This document shows, piece by piece, positions 26,401 to 38,134 of a DNA stretch of 64,000 bases. The notes beneath the pieces were generated by a model. That model worked only from the letters and a program-made list of their open reading frames with translations. It was not told the DNA's origin and searched no databases. The stretch is taken from positions 17,688,001 to 17,752,000 of the forward strand of contig OX467086.1 in the NCBI GenBank assembly GCA_950106755.1. Direction: 5' to 3'. Numbering within the stretch: the first letter of the stretch is position 1; the number at the start of each line of letters is the position of its first letter. The DNA comes from Climacium dendroides (Eukaryota; Streptophyta; Bryopsida; Hypnales; Climaciaceae). A program made the position numbers and the translations under genes.

Positions 26401-29400
26401 TTAAAACCTGTGATTACAATAACTATGAGGTTCTCAACGATTGGTATACTTGCAATCCTGGACATGAAGATCTTATTTTTAAGACGCCACAATAATTCTA
26501 AAAATTATGGCCCATGTGAGTATAGGATCGGATCTTCAAACTGTTAAGATCTTCAGTGTTTGGAGATATTTCAACCCACAGAATTATTAGACACCACTGA
26601 ATTCCTCCAGACAATAATTGCACGGAAAAGTGTAGCTAACGTTATGTCATATAACCCTGCTTGGCGAACTAGAATGTGACATCTCTGCTAAGCATGCGGG
26701 ACTGAAGATATTGGTGAAAATTTGGAACTAGGGAGTCCAGAGACAGGCACACAAAATGAAGGATTCAAATGGGGAAGGTGTGATATACTATGGGTTGGGG
26801 GAATGGCAGATATCATTACCTCCAGAAACACGGAGAGATGGGTGCCCTGAGAAGCTCCGCTGCCATTAGGATACACCTGTCACAAAACATATGTTAGAGA
26901 CTCGGCAACGACGGACTGGTGACCGTGGAAATCATTGGTCCAAAAAAATCCAAAAGCACCCATTGGAAGTCAAAGCACTGTAGAAGATCTCCCCTTTCCA
27001 CACAAAATTCCGAGGACGGATAGTTGCGCTTCTGTCCTACACTAAAAGAGTCTCTGTCATCCATCGGACGCCAAACTTCCGCCTCAACGTTTAAGGGTTA
27101 AGAAGAAAACTGATGCCTTGCATAGAAACGAGATCTGGAAACATATAGAGTTTTACCTTCAGTCTCCATGTAACACCTGAAGCGCAGATAGACTGCACTC
27201 AAACACCTGAATGTTAGAAAAAGTTAAGCAGAAAAAAGACACATTTGTGATTCCAGTAAAAACGTCTTGCATGTTAATTACAAGCGCCATCCATTTGTCA
27301 TATTGCTTTACATCATTAGCCAATCACATACATGTTAATCCCCAAGCTTGAGGGTCATCTAAATCTTTGTGACCTACAGCTTCAAATTTTTCAAAACTGC
27401 GTAAAAACACAAAGTGCGTGATCATCCTGTACTTTTCTTAATAATTCATCTCTAACGGGACCAGTGTTTTTCCTTGTGGCTACCAGATACAGGTGACACG
27501 TGCTTGCTAAGTAGGTGACAACTACGTTTGGTAACCACTTGGAAAGATTAAACACTGAACGAGACACGAGCACACGACCCAGCCAGGCGATCTAAAGGGT
27601 ATCAAAGGCCACAAAGTCCTATCTGAAGTACACTGGACCCCAGTCTATTTAAAGAAACCAAAGGGTCAAGGAGATTAATTACCAGGGGATTCCCTTTTCA
27701 TATAAAAATTATTAGACACTAAGCTGGCCAACCTGCACGGTCAACCGATCACTCGGGCCTTATCACATACCCTACTAACTCACTTTATTTGTAGAATTTA
27801 TGACTTGTGAGGATCATTGAAGATCATCCTGAAGTCGGGATTGGGGATCCTCAGTTGCAGGGGTCTTAGGGCATTGGGCTCGGCGGAAGAAAACCTATAG
27901 TATGTTGGTTTTTCTCCTCCAGGTCCAGGTCCTCCATAATACAATCCAGCCATGACAATATATGTAGTAGTAAGTTGAAGCCATGGACCACGAAATTAAA
28001 TATTACGTACGAAAAATGTACCTCGCTGTATACAACATCCTTGCCCATCAAGAGAACTTCTTCACTGGTATTCGCATTGCCACCCGCTGGGATGATAACA
28101 GTGGGTCTGGTTTGACTCAGTGTTTCCTTATAGTTCTTCAATATAAGCTCTCCGTGCTCGTATGAGGGCACAACCTGCATAAGAAAATCGTACACAGGTG
28201 ATTAAAATTCCATCTCACAGATTCGGTTATTGTACCCTAAAACCGCTCCACAGCTCTATAGCGATCTCTCAAAAATCCTACGGATGTTAAATTTCTTAAC
28301 GTGACGCACGTGGTTCATATCCTCCACCTTAGTGGTAGCAGTCATAGTAGACACATTTCCAACTGATTCACTTGAAAAGCAAGTAAAGCATTCTACAGCC
28401 TGTACAATAAAGAACTAAACCTCTCTCCACCACTGACAAAGAGGATTTGTAACAGGGGTGAAGATAACATTTTGATGTACCTCTGATGTGAATTCAGGTG
28501 GGATAGGTGTTCGTGAGATATCTGAAAAAGTGCGAGTCCGAATATCCTGAAGAGCACCACGAACAAAATTTTGATCTTTAAATATAGAAACACGAACACT
28601 TTTGTTGTATTAGTTTTCACAAAGGCACTATTCGGGTCAAATTAACAATTGAACATGCATAGTGTGGTGTCATAATATTACATAGAAATACTACTCAACT
28701 ATCTCATTTGCAGAAATTAAAGAGGGTAGCAAGAAAGAATGAAAGGTTAAAGCCCAACCTGTAGCATGCGGCTCATGTTCGGCTCTTGCGCTATAAGATC
28801 ACTCTTTGGAATACTATTCAGCTGCTGATCCAACTCATGTAATATTGTGTCCAAAAGCTCCATCTGTGCCCAAAACCAAACATAAGAGCTCCACCATTAG
28901 TTTGATGCTCATGAACAGTGACTCTGCAGCACCTGACTTGAAGTACTTCAAGTGAAATCAGGTGAGAAGGAGAATATAGAAGGCTAGCTTGACCAATCCC
29001 GAACACCAGCCTCGAAATACTTGAAAGTACTCCCGTGCTTAAGACAATACGTAGGAATAAAACTGGAATAAACGCATTGGTCGACTACATATATGTTCAG
29101 AAGTTAGACAAAAGACATTAATGGAAGAAAAAATAGAAGAAAATGTCCTCACAATAAAATAAAATAAATTAAAAACCTCCTCCACTATATGATAGATGCA
29201 GAAAAACTGTGCTTGGTTCACATGGAGTCATTTACTTTTTTCCCTCTTATGCATGATGCTGCATTGGTAAACTAAGAAAATTAGGATTGGTGAAGAAAAT
29301 GCTACTTACTTCTTGTGTCATGGAGCCCTTTTGCGCGAGTAATGCAAGTAACTTGCATTTGAGTTGCTCCTCAAGCCGAGACTGCACAAATATACAGAGC

Positions 29401-32400
29401 TTTCAGTATCTTCGTGCATTTTATATTTCGCAATCTACCAAGAAAACACAATCCAAAAAAATAAGAAAGAACCATAATGCAAACAGCATAAGAGAAGTCT
29501 AGTAAAAGGTGGAGGTTTCACCTGCATCCTTTTAAATGCCATCTGAATCTCTACTGCAGCCTCGTCCTTCGACTGCAAGTCCAAGCAAGAACATAAAGTG
29601 GTTTCAAAAAAACTTTCATGTGAGTCAGTCAACCCAAGTGCCCCAAATGGCCAAAAGTGGCTACATCCATATCTATATGAGTTGAAATAAATCATTTTGG
29701 AAGGGTCAAGGAAGATAACAAAATGTACCAATTGAAATAAGAAATCAGACCCTACATTTTTTAATGATAGGTATACGATTTAAAAGTTATATAATTGTCT
29801 ATTAGATTCCAGATCTAGTGGACTTTCCACCTTTAGCTTGGGCACTCAGGGCCTAATTTAATACATGTTGAAATGAAAATACGTAGTACAAAGCAAATGA
29901 AATATGTTGAGGATCACATAAAAATTTAAAATCAGAAAGATTGACGGTTTGCAAAACCTTCAGCACAGTTTCGATGTTTTTATCAACTGATGCAACCAGT
30001 GCAGAGAGTTCCTGCAAGGGGGAGAGAAGAAAGTGAGATCTTCAGGTCGGAGCATAAAATCTAGGTACCAGAAATATCTAATAAATAGAGAGACCAGCTC
30101 CACATCAAAAGACTTTCGGCTTAGTCAATTAGCAGGAATGCGTTCTGTACTTTGCGGCGTTTACGTAGACCTGCGGCTTCAATGCGAATCTTCTTCTTGT
30201 GACGACCATAAGCCACACTTAATTTCTCAAATGTGTGATTTCGATGATCCTGTGCAGAAAATGAAAACCAAGGCTCAGACAAGATGACAGCACCAAAGAG
30301 AGATATCCTTTAAATCCATCGCTACTTTTCATCTTGGGGTTTTAATTTGACCTCTTAGAATTAAGTGTACTTGATAATTCAATGAAGTACACTTCATTCT
30401 TCCAGGCTAGTTGAACCTCGATTCTTTTCGATCAATTCAAACGTTGGAGGCCTCAGCACATCTTTGCATACCCTCCAACATTTAGATTGACGGCTTACAA
30501 CTTTGCAAATCCAAATGTAAAGACAATTTCGTAACTCTATAAAGTCCTATGAAAGCTTGTATCTGGGTGAAAAACTCAAAGTTTCAAGCTCAAGGAAAGA
30601 ATCAGTACCTCAATCAAGACAGCACAGTCCGAGCACACGGCCACCGCGCATGTTGTACAAAAGTAGAGAAGTGGGCTGTCATGAGCCGGACAGTACTGCT
30701 AATGTTTATGCCAAGTCAACATATTAATGCGAATGCGTTTCAACCATTACCATGTCAAGTTAACTTAAGATAAAAACAAAGAAGTAAAATCTTGCATCCT
30801 GAGCAAAAGGAATATAGCCACGAGAAATTAGGGCCACTTTGGATTGCACAGGTGGAAGAAACAATATATTTAGTATGCCACATAGGAGCAACGTACGCAC
30901 CAACTCTTCAAGCTAATTCTTCTTACTTGGACTAGTATGAATTCGCCATTGAACAAAACAAGGTTAAACGAATAAAAAATTAATTTTTATACCCATCAGA
31001 GTGTAGGATTTGTTATTAACTCAAGCTCGTTTATGTTAACCCGTGCAATCTAAAGTGGCTCTTAAAGAATATGGAAGAAATTGGAAGGAATATATGTTCG
31101 CTAGGGAGGAAAATAGGGCACCCACCTTCTCCATTGGACTGTCACCTAGTTTTCCTTGAATCTTCTCAACTTCCTGTCATTCACAAAAAGAGAAAATACA
31201 TTCACTATCTCCATCCAACACAAAGATCGAATTTGACTGACCCTCTAAGTGCCTATGTGGCCAGAAGTGGTCACTTCCATACCTTTAGGAGTTGAAATGA
31301 ACTAGTTGCTTCAAGGAAGGGAGCAAAAATACACCTATAGAAGGAAGAAGTCATGCCCAATACCCTTAAACTTTAGAAATATGTTTATGGAAGTTACTGG
31401 AATTGTCTATAAGCTTCCAAAATGGGATTTCCATACTAAAGTTCAAGGGTTAACAAAAGTACTTTGAATGCACTTTTTTTGCCTATTTCAAGCTCAGTGA
31501 AACTACAAGGAGTGTTTGAGAAAGGACTCTTACCATAGATATCTCGGAAATGAACCGGCAACTCACAAGTTGCGAGACAAGGAGGGGTGCACGGCAATGT
31601 GGACACTCTGATTTCTGATCTGTGAGCCATCTCTGCACATTCAAGTAACATTTCAGCACCTAAAGTTTGGGCTAGTCATACAAAAAACAAAGTGAGAATG
31701 AATTCCTTGCACCAGAAAATACCACCACCTTTCACAGAAAAAATTGAACTAAAAAATTCCTCATCACTACAATTTCACAAGTTAGAAGTTCACGGATAAA
31801 ATTTTAGAATGTGGAGAATGCATTGCTCACCTTGATACATGGTTGACACACCAGCTTAGAACAACACGGACATAGTTGGGCATCAACAACCTGAAGAAAA
31901 TGAAAAAGCGGGAGCAACCAATAAGCATTTAGAGACAATCGAAACAAGAAGCCCCATTTCTTAATAAATACAAGTAAAAAATGAATCCTATGCAGTTTAA
32001 ACCCTAAAAGACCAAAAGCCTCAAATTGGACCACATATTTTCTCAGCACTTTTGAGAGGGTCATATAGGGGGGTTCTTTTGATCAATTTTGTTTATTTTC
32101 GACCGACGCAGACAATGTTTGTCACTGATTCTGGAGATATTGAACTTCAATTATATTCTTCACAATATGTCAACCGAACTAATCATCTTGAAGCCATGAA
32201 ATCTTGTTCCATCAGGGCTAAACGCATTCACCTGAAGAAATTGAGGAAAAAGCAGAGGAGTGCATTCTGAGATGTAGGAAAAGAAAAACATGCACACCTT
32301 TCCAAGGCAAATGAAACAGCGAAAAATTTCTGCTAATGTGGATGACGAGTCATGGACGTGGTCAGCAACAGTGGCAGGGGAGGCTCCATGACAGGCCACG

Positions 32401-33760
32401 AAATCCATCACTCTTTCATTGGCCACTACCTCCACCTCGTCATCCGAGGCCTGCACAGAAACTGGCTCACTGACATCGTTTGAAACAGCTAGCTGCTGCC
32501 CTGTCGTAGTTGCAGCAGCGTTCATGTAGCTCCCAGTGTCTTCAGGCTCCGTTGCCGTTGATAACTGCTCGTTCTGGGGGAGAATCATGTGGTGGGACAC
32601 CGCCGATGAGAATGGGGTGTGCACTGGTGAGGAGTTTGCAACTAGGAGAAGTCTCTGAGCGTGAGCCTGTGATCCAATTCAGTAAATAATGCGAGGTTTC
32701 AAATCCACTCATTGATTTTGCAACCCAATACTCAACTACGAGGTTTCTAATTCACTCATTGAGTTTGCAACTCTTTGGAAGTTAAAAAATTGATACTCTG
32801 AAAAGCCTCAACAGGTTAACCTATTTCGAAAACCACTCCTATGGGTTGCCAAGGCGTTAACTAGCCCCTAGTACTAACGAATACATCCACGAAGCCTGTG
32901 AAGACCTAATTGACATCAACCAATTTGCTATTGCAACACAAACTTGGCACCATTCCTCAAGAATTAACACATTGAAAACTAACCCTATCAATACAAACTA
33001 ACCAAAAGCAAGAAACAAAAAAGGGCGAAACGACTGATTGTCATCAATTCCACAGAAACAAACAAAACCATAACATCTTCTTCTAGTCCAAATCAAATTC
33101 ATTTTAACACCTCTCTGAAAGTTTCAACGCTCTGAAAATCAGGAAGACCTATTTTCAAAAACACTCCATGGTAATAGTCTCAAACACTTACCAATACACC
33201 CACTCTAACCCTTGTTGACATCAACAACTCCCAACCACTCTTGCCACAATAAACTGCCACAAAGATAACTCACGCTACCAATTCCACAACAGAACGGGAT
33301 CCAATCTTTTCCACACAAATTGACAAAACAATAACTGTTTTTATCAACAAAGATACCGAGATTCCGGTTTCCAGTTACAGATTACAAAATTACGTCCAAA
33401 TCTTCAGCTCCAAGAACGAGAAAGCATCCAAAGAATTCTTGAAAAAGAATGAGCGAATGTCGGCAGCAATACCTGCGTCCCAGGTTCACTGAGACTGCTC
33501 GCTCGAGCGTGATAGTGGCTATGGCGGTTGCTGGGTTGTCTTGGACGAGGTCGACCTCGGTGAGCGAACAAAAACGAGCCGCAATCGGTGCAGTCATACT
33601 CCAAAGTATGCGACGGCGACACAGAAATCACAGGACCAGGCGTCAAGCGAGTGCAAGTGCTGCTACCGTTGCTACTATTGCCACTACCGCTGCTGCTATT
33701 GTTGCTACTATTGCTGCTACTACTATTGCTTCTCATACTGCCTCCTCGCAAACTGGCCAT
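23446..33760 (-). CDS. TRIM37: TRIM37-type E3 ubiquitin ligase (RING, B-box, coiled coil, MATH)
   Basis: Twenty coding exons on the minus strand: 33473-33760, 32298-32666, 31831-31890, 31534-31632, 31126-31173, 30609-30695, 30151-30249, 29958-30011, 29522-29572, 29310-29381, 28759-28863, 28481-28546, 28022-28174, 27157-27192, 26820-26876, 26006-26229, 25324-25489, 24804-25115, 24234-24563, 23446-23661. All are phase 0 except the 16/17 junction, and the total is 963 residues, about the size of animal TRIM37. A poly-Ser/Asn N-terminus (1-60) leads to a RING (C213, C216, C226, C228/C229, C234, C237, then RWLTDQKSECPHC at 240-252). The B-box is CPAHDSPLLYFCTTC...CSDC (289-317) with DHRNH. A coiled coil spans about 318-445, IPPEFTSEVVPSYEHGE is at 459-475, and the MATH domain at about 520-625 contains GVTWRLKVYPNGSG, HLSVFLEV, YEYGIELQH and FEEGACWGYYQFFRIDLL. 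The C-terminal 330 residues are low complexity and acidic. TRIM37 proteins ubiquitinate substrates recruited by the MATH domain; the plant substrate is unknown. Confidence 0.93.
26925..27112 (+). mobile_element. R2-family repeat, copy 2, inside a TRIM37-like intron
   Basis: In the intron between exons 14 and 15. Shares GTGGAAATCATT, CACTGTAGAAGATCTCCCCT, CACAAAATTCCGAGGA and TAGTTGCGCTTCT with 1542-1812, and ends CGTTTAAGGGTTAAG. Sense to the + strand, so antisense to the host gene. Confidence 0.6.
33603..33733. repeat. Imperfect trinucleotide repeat coding poly-Ser/Asn
   Basis: TGCTACTATTGCTGC-type triplets within TRIM37-like exon 1, read on the minus strand as alternating AGC/AGT/AAT codons (Ser/Asn). 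The frame stays open, so this is probably a length-variable disordered N-terminus. Confidence 0.75.
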
Positions 33761-35974
33761 CGCCAAAAGCTTGACTACTTCTCAGGGCACCAGATTTGTC
33801 CTAATCCCCAATTACCTCCAAATCCATCCCTCTAATGGGATCCTTTGTTGTGGGGTACGCCTGGCCCTCCAGAAATTGCAACGTGGGTAGATCAACCTCA
33901 AGCAGGCATCCCTCTCCTCTCTAAGACAGATTTGCCATTAAGAAATGGCTCCTAACTTAATTCTCTTTCTCTCTCTTTCACGGTGCAAGCGAGCTTTGGC
34001 GGGGCGTCTTCTTCCGAATATGCACTAACATACATGTATGGAGGCGTGTTTGCCACTCACTACTGCAAGGAATATTCAATGGGACTGCCTGCTACCCAAT
34101 TGTTGCAAGTGCGAAACAGCAATGGAGTTTCGGTTAGTGTAACAGCGGCGTCCGGTTTGATAGTAAGCTTAATCAGACGGGGGAATGACAGCAGTTAGGC
34201 CATGCTGATGGTCTGCTGCAAGCACATGAAGTGTTTTTGTTGAAGAGCATGGGGATGCGCACACAGGTGTTGAAGCAGCAACACTAGGAGAGGCATTCTA
34301 CAGTACTGTACTGTACACGACACTGTAGCTGAAAATTTGAAATGAAAATGGGTTCATTCGTTGTAGAGAAGGAGGTGTAGGCCGCCCGTGTATGTACTCC
34401 GTTTTCAATACGCTACTTTGGTCCTGTTGCAGTACCTCCATAGTATGGATGTTACAGTCTCCCAAGTGTATGAATATTCGTGTTCCCCAATTGCTGTACA
34501 AGCAGGTGAAGATGTAGCTTAGCTTTGGAGAATGCAGAGCCAAGCCAATAATACTACTGCTGGCAAGTACCCGGCCATGGAAAGAAGGACAAAGTTTGAT
34601 GATGGAGCACAAAAGTCTGTGAGTCTGTCCCTCTGCCTCTGTCCAGGGCAAAAGTGTTGTTGACTTGCACTGTAGCATAGCATTGTTGACAGAATGGCAG
34701 ACCTTGTCCGAGAGGGCTGGGCTGGGTGGCTGGGTTGCTGGGTCCAAGCCTCCAAGCCTCCAAGGGGAAGGCGAAGGATTCCAGGGCATCCTTCTTAATT
34801 GGGTCAGCCGAGTTTAAGGCGGAAGACTTGATGCTCAGCATCTGGAAGCGGGAGACTGTCAGAAACTCACACTTTGATCAGTTTAAGGAGTGCAGCTTTG
34901 CACGGCAGGAGTTTTCATGAGGAATCGGTCGCGGACGCCCAGGAAGTGATCCCAGAACTAGTTGATGCAATTTAGTTGCAATAGGCTACCTTCAAGGCAA
35001 ACATGCATCAATTTTGGCTACCTTGAGAGTGAGTAGTAATATAATAAAATAGAAAAAAAAAAAAAAATTGGCAAGTTGTAAAGGATTATTGGGACTACTA
35101 CAACACAAAACTGACTAAATAAATGCTAATTCCAATGTAGAGAAAGTTGCAAATTGGCTATCAAATTCTATTGTTTGTTGCAATCTTGGGTAAAATTTAA
35201 TTTTTTTCAAGGATTTTTTTCAATGTACATTTAGCTATTGAAAATTTTAAGTAGCAATGGAGCGAAAAATTGTTTCAAGGAGTTTAGCTTCTCCAAGAAG
35301 ACAATCAACTCTTAAATGGTCACTTTGAGACCAAATTACCTTATTTCATTTTGGAGGGAGTGCAGAACGGATCTTCACTCAAGTAATGAAGCTCTTGACA
35401 AACACCACATACAGATGACAATATATAGATTCATCCAAATGTACATATATTCATCCAAAATTGAGAAGGAAAGATCAAGAAAATTATCTAAAAGAGCCCC
35501 ATACAATCTAATTTGCCATATGGATCTTTTCATGGGTAGTTTTGTTGGTCTTTGCATTGTAATTTAGACCAAAAAAAATTCCAAATTATTAGACCTTTGA
35601 ATTCAAGCTTGACCATGAATTGTGTGTTGTTGTACATTTAAGAAGTTTTTACAACATCAAGCATTTTTTTGGATTTTTCTTTGCTATCAATGGCAAGATT
35701 CCAAGATAAAAAAAACAAACTTTTGATGTCAATAAAACTTCAAGTCATTTGTAAAACAAATAAATGAAGTAAAATTAAAAAGAACTTTAGCTAAGCATTT
35801 GATAGAATAAGATTCTTGAATTCACTTGAAAACCTCAATCTAACATAGGATGTAATTGTAATTAGTTGATTACTTGTGAAGATTTTCATTGGATTTTAGA
35901 GACAAATAAGACACTCTTTCTTTGATTGTTTCTTAGAGAATTGAATCTAATAATTATGTCATTGTGAAGTTGAA

Positions 35975-36205
35975 CCTAAGGTAGGCACTCCCAAATGCAT
36001 CACTAATCCAAAAGCACCATCATCACTCTATGTAAATCCCTCAAATCATTATGCACCTATGTGGAAGAAACACTGAATTTTAGAACCTCTACCAAAAAAA
36101 CTTTAACCCTTCATAACTTTTGCATATGGTATCCAAATACTACCTTCTTTGATGTGTTGGAACCTCCTTTCACTTGCCAACAAGAAAATATGAAAATTTG
36201 ACCAG
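35975..36205 (+). repeat. R3-family repeat, copy 2
   Basis: Aligns by eye with 38835-39080: CTAAGGTAGGCACTCCCAAA, CATCATCACTCT, TTTAGAACCT, ACTTTGACCC/ACTTTAACCC, and then GGAACCTCCTTTCACTTGCC and AACAAGAAAATATG are shared. Confidence 0.7.
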
Positions 36206-36682
36206 TTTTATTGTAGTAATTTGGCACAAGAGAAGACAAAAAAGGTGCACACCCTTAATTGCTACAATTACTTGTAAGGTTCAATTGTGTGGCAAGTGCT
36301 TTAAGATATGTTTGCACTTGGTGTTAGGGATGACATTTTTAATGTGAATCCAGTCTAGATGTAGAACTGAATTCATTCCTAAGACCCTCAGTAACAACAC
36401 TCTTTAACACCAAGTGTGAGCATACCTTTATTAGCTTCAAACTTCATGAACTTTGTTCCAAGGAGTTGTGATGACTGCGCTGTGAGAGTCGTGCAATTGC
36501 ACATGCGAGTGTTTTGACTGCTGTGGAGAGAATTCAAAGGTTGAAGAAAACAGGATCTCAAAGCTCTCTCCAACTTCAAGTTACAGCGCACCGCAGCATT
36601 CATTGACAGGGCAGGAAATCAGCAGGACGATAAACCCATTCCACGAAGTGCAATGAGTAGGGTGAAAACGCAGGAAATTTTT

Positions 36683-37275
36683 CACCTTGGGAAATAAAAA
36701 ATATATATATATTTTTCACACATGAAAAAATTTGCAAATTTTGAATTCATATTTGCAATCAGAGGTCCCAAATTAATTTGTAGGAGGCCTAGATCATACC
36801 CTAGATACGGCACAAAATAGGGGGTAAGATTTTACTTTTACCTCGGAGAACTTGCGTTTTTAACTTGTTGGTTTCACTTTATAAGATGGATTTAGTGTCT
36901 TGTGCAAGAAATGAATCAAAATTGCTCACCTTGGGAAAAAATAAATAAAAATTTAGAATTTACAAGCATATCATTAAATTTGGCAAACTTTAATTCATAA
37001 TTGGGCTTAAAGATCCCACATTATCCAAATGAGATGAAGAAATACAAAATTATCCAATGACAAAACTTTTAAATTCCTTCCAACAAGGTGAAAAACCTTG
37101 TCACCTTGGGAAAAACACAATAATTTAAAATTTGCAAGCATATCATAGCAAATTTGGGAAATTTGAATTCATAATTGAACTTGAAGATCCCACATCATCC
37201 AAGCAAAATGAAGAAGTACAAAATTATTTTATCACAAAATCTTTTAAATTTCTTCTAACAAGATGGAAATTTTAA
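36683..37275. repeat. Degenerate tandem triplication, about 175-245-bp units
   Basis: CACCTTGGGAAA recurs at 36683, 36927 and 37102. It is followed each time by an AATTT...GCAA block and a TTTGAATTCATA/TTTAATTCATA block, then AGATCCCACAT in the last two. Copies 2 and 3 are the closest pair. Confidence 0.7.
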
Positions 37276-37981
37276 AGTCATTCCCGCTCTTGCAATAAAT
37301 CCTAGAGGGTAGTATATTTGAGTTGGGGCTTGACTTCTACCTACACCTTCTATTTATTGATACAAGTTGAGATTGGTTTTGATAATATTTGTACTTCTTC
37401 TTTTTCATTTTTGACTTGGATGGTTCTAGGAGTTTTTGATGAAGCTACCACCCCTAGAGAATTTTGCATAATATCTTTGTTCCTTTAGTAGGTAATAAAA
37501 ACAAAATTATAAAATTAGTTGATAAACTATACAAAAATTTCATCTTTGTTGTTTCTATAGGCTACTAGTTGGACCAATTTTTATTGTTGATATTTATAAG
37601 CAATTGGTCGTTATCTCAAAAGAGAATGACTAGATGAAATGATTAGATGGACATGTTTCATGATTCATGCTTTTGTAAGTAATTTGATGAAATGAAATTG
37701 AAACTCATACTTAATATGGAGTAAGATTGAATGAGGGAATGGAAATAGGAAAACCCTTTTCGGAGAATGTCATTGTGCAAAGAAGACAAACTACTTTAAT
37801 ATTGTCACATTCCATTGATGATACCAAAATTTTGTGTACCTATTAATGTTAACATTGTAGATCCTTGTATTACATGTAGTTGGGTGTAAAGGATGTGATT
37901 ATAAAGACCTCTAAGTGCATATTGGAAGAATTTTATATAATCTATTTGATGTGGCAACACTTGGTGTTAGTTTTGTTTTTT

Positions 37982-38134
37982 CACTACAAAAAAACAAGGA
38001 TATAAATGACTTGTTCACAATGACCATAGTAGTCAATTCTTGTCCACAATGACTGCAAAATAGTCATTTTGTAGTAATTGTTGTGCTTGTAGTCATTGTA
38101 GACAAGTCATTTATATTCTTGTTTTTTGGTAGTG
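37982..38134. mobile_element. CACTA-type MITE, 153 bp
   Basis: Terminal inverted repeats of about 33 bp with two mismatches, starting CACTACAAAAAAACAAG on the left and CACTACCAAAAAACAAG on the reverse complement of the right end. Flanked by TTT on both sides, fitting the 3-bp target duplication of CACTA/EnSpm elements. Non-coding, so mobilisation would depend on a transposase encoded elsewhere. Confidence 0.8.

Larger units (their letters stand above)
33761..37981. other. Upstream region of the TRIM37-like gene and AT-rich intergenic DNA
   Basis: 33.76-34.9 kb has more balanced composition and a CT-rich run near 33.96 kb, so it probably contains the TRIM37-like promoter and leader. An ATG-started 163-codon minus-strand frame (34298-34789) is present, but I recognise nothing in it. 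From 35 kb on the DNA is AT-rich with an R3 repeat and a degenerate triplication, listed separately, and no supported gene. Confidence 0.5.

Noticed and set aside
34298..34789. 163-codon ATG-started frame on the minus strand upstream of the TRIM37-like gene
   Set aside because: No recognisable domain, composition not clearly coding, and overlapping frames of similar length on both strands. More likely leader or promoter DNA.
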